From CAWDVK01 sp963805715 (GTDB lineage Bacteria; Actinomycetota; Actinomycetes; Streptosporangiales; Streptosporangiaceae), in the NCBI GenBank assembly GCA_963805715.1, contig CAWDVK010000017.1, forward strand, positions 124,001-188,000: DNA of 64,000 nucleotides, in the 5' to 3' direction. Within the stretch, counting starts at the first letter, position 1. Every line of letters starts with the position of its first letter. The notes below the pieces were generated by a model. The model saw only the letters and a program-made list of their open reading frames with translations, had not been told where the DNA came from and searched no databases. The position numbers and the translations under genes are program-made. Below are positions 58,121 to 64,000 of this stretch, piece by piece.

Positions 58121-59998
58121 CTACTGCCGCCCCGCTGCGGTCAGCCGCCGCCGGAGCCGTCCCAGCCCCAGCTTGGCCGCCAGCCTGCGGAGCAGCCGCT
58201 GGATCTCGATCGTCGGCCAGACCAGGAACGCCTCGGCCTCCAGCGCGGCCAGCCCGATCCGCGGCGCGTCCCTGGTGTTCGGGTACACCAGGAATCTCGG
58301 CACCCATTCCGGGCTGAACTTGGCGTTGAACTTGTACAGCGACTCGATCTGGAACCAGCGGGACAGGAAGATCAGGAAGCCCCGCCAGGCTCGCAGGATC
58401 GGCCCGGCGCCGATCCGCTCACCACGCTCCAGCGCGGCGCGGAACATGGCGAAGTTCAGCGAGATGCGCTTGACCCCGAGGTCACGGGCGGCCTTGATGG
58501 CCTCCACGATCAGGAAGTCGTTGAGGCCAGGCGACGCGGACCGGTCCCGGCGCATGAGGTCGAGCGAGAGGCCGTCGCTGCCCCAGGGCACGAAATGCAG
58601 GATGGCACGCAGGACGCCGTCCTGGGTGGCCGTGGCGATCACGCAGCGCTCGTCATGGTCGCCGCCGACCCGGCCCAGCGCCATCGAGAATCCGCGCTCG
58701 GTCGGGCTGCCCCGCCAGCTGTCGGCCTGCCGGATCAGCCGCCTGATCTCATCCCGCGGGACGTCGCCGACCCGGCGGACCTCGGCCACGTAGCCGTTCC
58801 GGCAGACCCGGCCCACCATCTGCCGGACATTGCGCATGGAACGGCCCTCCAGCGAGAACTCCGCCACGCTGACGACGGCCTCATCGCCGAGTTCCAGCGC
58901 GGTCAGGCTGCCCTCCCGGCACCAGACCTCAGCGCCGAGCTCACCGCAGCCGATGACGGCAGGCACCCAGGCGCGCCGGGCCGCCTCGTCCAGGAACGCG
59001 TTGATCGCGCCCGGCCACGCCTCCGGGTCGCCGATGGGATCGCCGCTGGCCAGCATCACGCCGGAGAGCACCCGGTAGCCGATGCACGCCTTGCCCGTGG
59101 CCGACCACATGATGCTCTTGTCGTTGCGCAGGGTGAAATAGCCGAGCGAGTCCTGGTCGCCGTGCCGCTCCAGCAGCTCCCTGATCCGCTGCGCATCCGG
59201 GCGGCTGAGCCGACGGGCCTGCCCGGCCGGGCGCAGGAACTGAAAGGCGACCACCACCAGGGTGAAGATGCCGAGCGAGCCCATCAGGAAGCCGAAGTGA
59301 TCCGTGCCGGTCTCGGTGCCGAAGTGCACGGGGCCGGAGAATCCGAGCGTGTTGTAGACGGCCGACTGGACTCGCTGAAACAGCGTGTAGTGACCGGCCA
59401 GGCCGCGGCTGAAGGACAGGTAGACGACGCCGATGACGACGTCGGCCACCGCGAGGCCGGCCAGCGCCCGCAGGGCTCGCCAGCGCGTCCGGGGATCCCC
59501 GACAGCGTAGAACTCGCGCCGGTAGTACAGCAGGGCGGCCAGCAGCACGACGGCCACGATCGCCGGCACGAGGTGCATCGGCGTGCGGTGCGGCAGCGGC
59601 AGGGCGTGCAGCAGCAGGCTGGAGGCCAGCAGCAGCACCACGGCCTCCCAGGCCCGGCGCTTGCGCCTGCGCAGGCCGTGCGACAGCATCAGCAGCAGCA
59701 GGCCGATGACGACGTCGGCGATGCGGGTGACGTTGGCGACCTCGGCCAGCCCGTGCAGCCGGGCGCGATGGTAGAGACCGGGGCCGACGCCCTCGATGAT
59801 GTCGGCGAGCCCGACGAGCAGGGCCAGTGTCCCGGCAGTCAGCGGTACCCAGCGCCGCTGATGCCGCCGGTCGGGCGGACGGGCGCCAGGCAGCAGCGGC
59901 AGCAGTGCGCGCCGCTCTGTCTCCCCGGTTTCGGGCGCTGCCGGGCCTGGCCCGCCGTGTTCTGTCATCTCGGACAAGAAGGTCAAGCCCCTGATCAC
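58121..59998 (-). CDS. MprF-like membrane protein with phosphatidylglycerol lysyltransferase (DUF2156) domain
   Basis: 625 aa. About six to seven helices occupy residues ~45-260, then a cytoplasmic GNAT-like LPG-synthase domain (~275-580): DSLGYFTLRNDKSIMWS, GDPIGDPEAW, LNDFLIVEAIKAARDLGVKRISLNFAMFR, FNAKFSPEWVPRFLVYP. True MprF adds lysine to phosphatidylglycerol; many actinobacterial relatives have other or unknown aminoacyl substrates. It sits between folE and folP but is not a folate enzyme. Start GTG 59998 or ATG 59968. Confidence 0.85.
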   Translation of the reverse strand: MIRGLTFLSEMTEHGGPGPAAPETGETERRALLPLLPGARPPDRRHQRRWVPLTAGTLALLVGLADIIEGVGPGLYHRARLHGLAEVANVTRIADVVIGLLLLMLSHGLRRRKRRAWEAVVLLLASSLLLHALPLPHRTPMHLVPAIVAVVLLAALLYYRREFYAVGDPRTRWRALRALAGLAVADVVIGVVYLSFSRGLAGHYTLFQRVQSAVYNTLGFSGPVHFGTETGTDHFGFLMGSLGIFTLVVVAFQFLRPAGQARRLSRPDAQRIRELLERHGDQDSLGYFTLRNDKSIMWSATGKACIGYRVLSGVMLASGDPIGDPEAWPGAINAFLDEAARRAWVPAVIGCGELGAEVWCREGSLTALELGDEAVVSVAEFSLEGRSMRNVRQMVGRVCRNGYVAEVRRVGDVPRDEIRRLIRQADSWRGSPTERGFSMALGRVGGDHDERCVIATATQDGVLRAILHFVPWGSDGLSLDLMRRDRSASPGLNDFLIVEAIKAARDLGVKRISLNFAMFRAALERGERIGAGPILRAWRGFLIFLSRWFQIESLYKFNAKFSPEWVPRFLVYPNTRDAPRIGLAALEAEAFLVWPTIEIQRLLRRLAAKLGLGRLRRRLTAAGRQ

Positions 59999-60054
59999 GG
60001 GGCACTAGCGTAGTGATGGCCTGCTGATGCCGCGGGCAAACCCTGCAATACGGC

Positions 60055-60633
60055 TCAGCGCCCGCTCATCAGCAGGCTAAGCGCCTCTGCTCTCGTGCCG
60101 TCGGAGTCACGGAAGCTTCCGCGAACTGCAGAAGTCACCGTTTTGGCGCCAGGCTTCCGCACGCCCCGCATGGACATGCACAGATGCTCGGCCTCTATGA
60201 CTACGATAACGCCGCGCGGCTCCAGCACGGCCGTCAAAGCGTCGGCAATCTGGCTGGTCATGCGTTCCTGGACCTGGGGCCGGCGGGCATACAGGTCGAC
60301 CAGGCGGGCCAGTTTCGACAGCCCGGTGATCTGCCCTTTGTCATTCGGGATGTAGCCCACGTGGGCGTTGCCGAAAAATGGCACCAGGTGATGCTCACAG
60401 GTGCTGTACATCTCGATATCGCGGACCAGCACCATTTCGTCGTGGTCCGCGTCGAAGACGGTGGTCAGCACTTCCTCGGGTGCCCGGCCGAGACCGGAGA
60501 ACTGCTCGGCAAAAGCCCGGGCCACGCGCGCGGGAGTGTCGCGAAGCCCGTCGCGGTCGGGGTCCTCGCCGACCGCGAGGAGGATCTCCCTGACCGCCCG
60601 CTCGATCCGCGGGGCATCGAAGTCGGCGGTCAC
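60055..60633 (-). CDS. folE: GTP cyclohydrolase I
   Basis: 192 aa. First step from GTP to dihydroneopterin triphosphate. Marks: DRDGLRDTPARVARAF, YSTCEHHLVPFFGNAHVGYIP (zinc Cys/His), KLARLVDLYARRPQVQERMT, EAEHLCMSMRGVRKPGA. GTG start overlaps the ftsH stop by four bases. Confidence 0.96.
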   Translation of the reverse strand: MTADFDAPRIERAVREILLAVGEDPDRDGLRDTPARVARAFAEQFSGLGRAPEEVLTTVFDADHDEMVLVRDIEMYSTCEHHLVPFFGNAHVGYIPNDKGQITGLSKLARLVDLYARRPQVQERMTSQIADALTAVLEPRGVIVVIEAEHLCMSMRGVRKPGAKTVTSAVRGSFRDSDGTRAEALSLLMSGR

Positions 60634-62744
60634 CGGTCTTGATCGCCAGGACCGGGACCTGACCCGGGCTCAGCGCGCCGGCCGGCGCCGCCATCCGGGC
60701 CGGGGCGCGGCGCCGGGGCCTGCGGCTGGCCGAACGGATCGCTGAGCGGGCCGCCGAACGGCCCTGCCGCCCCGAAGGCCGTGGCTGCCTGGCCGTTGCC
60801 GGCCGACGGCAGTTCCTTGCCGTCGGAGGCCGCGGTCAGGGCCAGCTCCTTGGGCGTCAGGACCGGCGGCCGGTCAGACGGCAGACGCTTGCCGTAGCCG
60901 GTGTAGGAGCCGCGGGTCGGGCGCTTGTGCACCGGCGAGAAGATCTGCAGTACCTGCTCGCGGGACAGCGTCTCGTGCTCCATCAGCTGCAGCACCAGGT
61001 TGTCGAGCACGTCGCGGTACTGGACCAGGATCTCCCACGCCTCGTCGTGCGCGGACTCGATCAGCCGCCGTACCTCGTCGTCGATCGCCGATGCGATCTC
61101 CTCCGAGTAGTCGCGGCTGTGCGACATCTCGCGGCCGAGGAACGGCTCGCCGTCCCCGGTGCCGAACTTGCGGGCGCCCAGCCGCTCGCTCATGCCGTAC
61201 TCAGTGATCATGCCGCGGGCGATCGAGCTGGCCTTCTCGATGTCATTGGCCGCGCCCGTCGTCGGCTCGTGGAACACCAGCTCCTCCGCGGTCCGGCCGC
61301 CGAGCAGCATCGCCAGCTGGTCCATCATCTCAACGCGGCTGACCAGGAACTTGTCCTCGGTGGGGGCCGACGCGGTGTAGCCGAGCGCGCGGCCGCGCGG
61401 GATGATCGTGATCTTGTGCACGGGATCGGCGTGCGGGAGCGCATGCCCGACCAGGGCGTGCCCGCCCTCGTGGTAGGCGATGATCTTGCGCTCTTTCTCC
61501 GACAGGAGCACGCTCTTGCGCTTCGGCCCGGCGGTCACCCGGTCGATGGCCTCCTCGAGCGAGGCCATCGAGATCTGGGTGCCGTTCCCCCGGGCGGTGA
61601 GCAGCGCGCCCTCGTTGATCACGTTGGCCAGGTCGGCGCCGGTGAAGCCGGGCGTGCGGCGGGCGATCATGTCCAGGTCAACGTCCGGCAGGAAGGGCTT
61701 GCCGCGCCCGTGCACCCGCAAGATGCCCTTGCGCCCGGCCAGGTCCGGCTGGGCCACCACGATCTGCCGGTCGAAGCGGCCCGGCCGCAGCAGCGCCGGG
61801 TCGAGGATGTCGGGCCGGTTGGTGGCGGCGATCACGATGACGCCGCCTTTGGTGTCGAAGCCGTCGAGCTCGACTAGCAGCTGGTTCAGGGTCTGCTCGC
61901 GCTCGTCGTGACCGCCGCCGAAGCCGGCGCCGCGGTGGCGGCCGACGGCGTCGATCTCGTCCACGAACACGATCGCCGGAGCGTTCGCCTTGGCCTGCTC
62001 GAACAGGTCGCGAACGCGGGAAGCGCCGACGCCGACGAACATTTCCACGAAATCTGAGCCGGAGATGGAGTAGAACGGCACGCCCGCCTCGCCGGCCACC
62101 GCGCGGGCCAGCAGCGTCTTGCCCGTGCCGGGCGGCCCGTACAGCAGCACGCCCTTGGGGATCTTCGCGCCGATAGCCTGGAACTTGCCCGGGCTCTGCA
62201 GGAAGTCCTTGATCTCCTGGAGTTCCTCGATCGCCTCATCGGCGCCGGCCACGTCGGCAAAGGTGGTCTTGGGCGTGTCCTTGGTGATCAGCTTCGCCCG
62301 CGACTTGCCGAAGTTCATCACCCGGGAGCCGCCGCCCTGCATCTGGTTCAGGAAGACGAAGAAAAGCAGGAAGATCGCGAGGAAGGGCAGCCAGCTGAGA
62401 ATCAGGTCCCAGAACGAGCTGCTCTTCGGCGCGATGTTGTTGTAGTACTGCAGCTGCCCGGAGTCGTACTGCTTCTGCAGCACCGTGGTCAGCTCGTTCA
62501 GCTGGTTACCCGCCCAGGAGGCCTGCAGGTACTGGCCGTTCTTGGTGACGAGCTGGATAACCTGGTCCGTATCAGTCAGCGTGACCGACTTCGCCTTGCC
62601 CGCGTTGACCGCGGCCACGACCTGCGAGGTGTTGACCGACTTGTACTGCGGGCCGGTGCCTGCCAGGCGGTAGACGAAGAGGAACACGATGACGACAAGG
62701 AGGATTACCAGAACCCACCCGCGGAACATGCGCTTCAGATCCAT
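60630..62744 (-). CDS. ftsH: ATP-dependent zinc metalloprotease FtsH
   Basis: 704 aa membrane AAA protease. Helices at ~7-27 and ~110-130 flank an extracytoplasmic domain. The AAA module has Walker A GPPGTGKT, Walker B FVDEIDAVG and the SRH (ATNRPDILDPALLRPGRFDRQ). The zinc site is HEGGH. The C-terminal ~100 residues are Gly/Pro-rich and disordered, common in actinobacteria. ATG 62744 gives MDLKRMFRGW; an AGGAGG lies ~40 bases upstream and is not at normal spacing. Confidence 0.95.
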   Translation of the reverse strand: MDLKRMFRGWVLVILLVVIVFLFVYRLAGTGPQYKSVNTSQVVAAVNAGKAKSVTLTDTDQVIQLVTKNGQYLQASWAGNQLNELTTVLQKQYDSGQLQYYNNIAPKSSSFWDLILSWLPFLAIFLLFFVFLNQMQGGGSRVMNFGKSRAKLITKDTPKTTFADVAGADEAIEELQEIKDFLQSPGKFQAIGAKIPKGVLLYGPPGTGKTLLARAVAGEAGVPFYSISGSDFVEMFVGVGASRVRDLFEQAKANAPAIVFVDEIDAVGRHRGAGFGGGHDEREQTLNQLLVELDGFDTKGGVIVIAATNRPDILDPALLRPGRFDRQIVVAQPDLAGRKGILRVHGRGKPFLPDVDLDMIARRTPGFTGADLANVINEGALLTARGNGTQISMASLEEAIDRVTAGPKRKSVLLSEKERKIIAYHEGGHALVGHALPHADPVHKITIIPRGRALGYTASAPTEDKFLVSRVEMMDQLAMLLGGRTAEELVFHEPTTGAANDIEKASSIARGMITEYGMSERLGARKFGTGDGEPFLGREMSHSRDYSEEIASAIDDEVRRLIESAHDEAWEILVQYRDVLDNLVLQLMEHETLSREQVLQIFSPVHKRPTRGSYTGYGKRLPSDRPPVLTPKELALTAASDGKELPSAGNGQAATAFGAAGPFGGPLSDPFGQPQAPAPRPGPDGGAGRRAEPGSGPGPGDQDR

Positions 62745-63012
62745 CGACGAACGGCCCCGCTGGCTCCGGGCCGATCCCTCCTGACGAGCCTCATGCCCCG
62801 CCGACCCCCGGCGAGACTGCCGTGCGCCCCAGCGCCCACGCGCGGCTTCCTCTTCCCGCCAGACACGGCGGGAACAATTGACGGTACACCGGGCCGACCG
62901 TAGCCGGCACGCAGGAGGCCGCATGGGAAGCCAGCAGCCTTCCAATACGCCCCTTACCCACGTGAACGTATTTCATCGCATGCCGTGTTCCCAGTCCGCC
63001 ACGCGTCACCAG

Positions 63013-63558
63013 TCAGGTATCCCCCGCGTAGACGTGCGGCGCCAGCGTGCCGATGAACGGCAGGTTCCGGTACCGCTCGGTATAGTCGAGGCCGTACCCG
63101 ATGACGAATGCATCATCAATGTCGAAACCGGTGTAAGCGACATCCACCTCCATCTGCGCCGCATGCGGCTTGCGCAGCAGGACGCACACCCGCACCGAGG
63201 CCGGGCCGCGTGACTGCAGGTTCCCGACCAGCCAGGACAGGGTCAGGCCGGAATCCACGATGTCCTCGACGACCAGCACGTGCCGCCCGCTGATATCGGT
63301 ATCGAGGTCCTTGAGGATCCGCACCACGCCCGACGACCTGGTGCCCGAGCCATAAGACGAGACCGCCATCCAGTCCATCTCGACGGGCAGCCGCATCGCC
63401 CGGGCCAGGTCCGCCATCACCATCACGGCGCCCTTGAGCACCCCCACGAGAAGCAGTTCGCGGCCAGCGTAATCGGCGTCGATCTGGGCGGCCAGCTCAC
63501 CGACCCGCTCCTGCAGCTGATCCGAGGTGATCAGGACCGACTCCAGGTCGGCTCCCAT
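63013..63558 (-). CDS. hpt: Hypoxanthine phosphoribosyltransferase
   Basis: 181 aa. Salvages hypoxanthine/guanine with PRPP. Marks: LLLVGVLKGAVMVMADLAR, the PRPP loop VLVVEDIVDSGLTL, and DIDDAFVIGYGLDYTERYRNLPFIG. ATG 63558 behind GCAGGAGACTGAC, directly after the tilS stop (TGACATG). Confidence 0.95.
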   Translation of the reverse strand: MGADLESVLITSDQLQERVGELAAQIDADYAGRELLLVGVLKGAVMVMADLARAMRLPVEMDWMAVSSYGSGTRSSGVVRILKDLDTDISGRHVLVVEDIVDSGLTLSWLVGNLQSRGPASVRVCVLLRKPHAAQMEVDVAYTGFDIDDAFVIGYGLDYTERYRNLPFIGTLAPHVYAGDT

Positions 63559-63559
63559 G

Positions 63560-64000
63560 TCAGTCTCCTGCACGCTGGCCCTCCGATCGCCCTGCCGCGG
63601 TGAAGAGCAGCCTGCCATACCGCCGCTGGCAGCGGACCTGGCCGGGCAAGTCCGTCCAGCGCTGCCCGTGCCAGCCGCAGACCAGCGCCTCCATCTCGCT
63701 GACATGATGCTCCGTCAGCGAGCCCGCCGGGCAGCCGGCCGCCAGCGCCGCCCGCCGGAGTACCCGCCGCCGCAGCGCATCCGGGAGCCCGGCGAGCTCG
63801 GCCGGCAGCGCACAGCCGGCGCCGCGGATCCGTTCTGTCTCGGCGTCGGCGAGCTGGTCTAGTAGGTCAGCGTCATCGCGCAGCAGCCGCGCCGTCCTGG
63901 CCAGGGCCTCGACCGCGCCGGGGCCGAGCGTCTCCGACAGCGCCGGCATCAGCCGGGTCCGGACCCTGACCCTGGCATAGGCCGGGTCATCGTTCTGCGG
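63560..64000 (-). CDS. tilS: tRNA(Ile)-lysidine synthase, C-terminal part (5' end outside window)
   Basis: The frame is open to the window edge (147 codons). NDDPAYARVRVRTRLMPALSETLG is the conserved segment after the catalytic domain of TilS, followed by the helical domain (LRRRVLRRAALAAGCPAGSLTEHHVSEMEALV). The N-terminal SGGxDS PP-loop would lie beyond 64000. Position before hpt-ftsH is the usual order. TilS makes lysidine in the CAU anticodon of tRNA-Ile. Confidence 0.88.
   Translation of the reverse strand, partial: PQNDDPAYARVRVRTRLMPALSETLGPGAVEALARTARLLRDDADLLDQLADAETERIRGAGCALPAELAGLPDALRRRVLRRAALAAGCPAGSLTEHHVSEMEALVCGWHGQRWTDLPGQVRCQRRYGRLLFTAAGRSEGQRAGD

Overview
This window is chromosomal DNA of a GC-rich Actinomycetota. 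The evidence is very high G+C, frequent GTG/TTG starts, an HspR-type dnaK operon, Lsr2, ClpC, DUF3151/DUF3180/DUF2516 proteins and a gene order resembling Streptomyces and its relatives (pyrE-fba-DUF3151-purA; radA-disA-mutY-clpC-lsr2; lysS-coaX-nadC-nadB-panC-...-folK-folP-folE-ftsH-hpt-tilS). The genus cannot be fixed from sequence alone. It is mostly housekeeping. I saw no rRNA or tRNA gene, prophage, transposase, CRISPR array or recognisable defence island.

Layout. 0-5 kb: a truncated TMEM175-type channel gene, a membrane iron-sulfur oxidoreductase, a GT87-type mannosyltransferase and an S51 peptidase. 5-12.3 kb: a heat-shock operon dnaK-grpE-dnaJ-hspR-clpB behind two HAIR operators. 12.3-14.8 kb: a TPR-like protein and a long NYN-domain protein. 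15-23 kb: pyrE, fbaA, purA, purD, purB and purC, with two gene remnants (DUF4097 and LtrA) between the purine genes. purB and purC each carry a one-base frameshift. 23-26 kb: a MurA enolpyruvyl transferase and an unusual winged-helix regulator. 26-30 kb (minus strand): frameshifted flavin monooxygenase, ATP-grasp ligase, HisC-type aminotransferase and an NrtR-like regulator. 30-36.8 kb: BlaI/M56 pair, AlaX, DUF2516, XRE regulator, asparaginase, BKACE enzyme, D-Tyr-tRNA deacylase and a sugar isomerase. 36.9-45 kb: radA, disA, mutY, clpC, lsr2. 45-47 kb is gene-poor but holds a short GNAT N-acetyltransferase (ArgA-like) and, at its end, a c-di-AMP (ydaO-type) riboswitch in front of an NlpC/P60 cell-wall hydrolase. 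48.3-64 kb: a long minus-strand run tilS-hpt-ftsH-folE-(MprF-like)-folP-folBK-DUF3180-VOC-DUF2520-panC-nadB-nadC-coaX-lysS, with many 4-8 base overlaps.

How parts fit together. HspR, encoded in the operon, should repress dnaK through the HAIRs and here would also control clpB. DisA makes c-di-AMP, and the riboswitch about 8.5 kb away would sense it to control a peptidoglycan hydrolase. Folate (folE, folP, folBK), NAD (nadB, nadC) and pantothenate/CoA (panC, coaX) genes form one co-directional cofactor block. At least ten genes have a TANNNT hexamer 6-7 bases before the start codon, which points to widespread leaderless transcription.

No wholly new system stands out. The best leads are the dnaK phosphate-loop Asp-to-Asn change, the duplicated BlaI start region, the aminotransferase/ATP-grasp/monooxygenase trio, the MurA-regulator pair, the repeat-bearing NYN protein, and the paired purB/purC frameshifts at one shared octamer.
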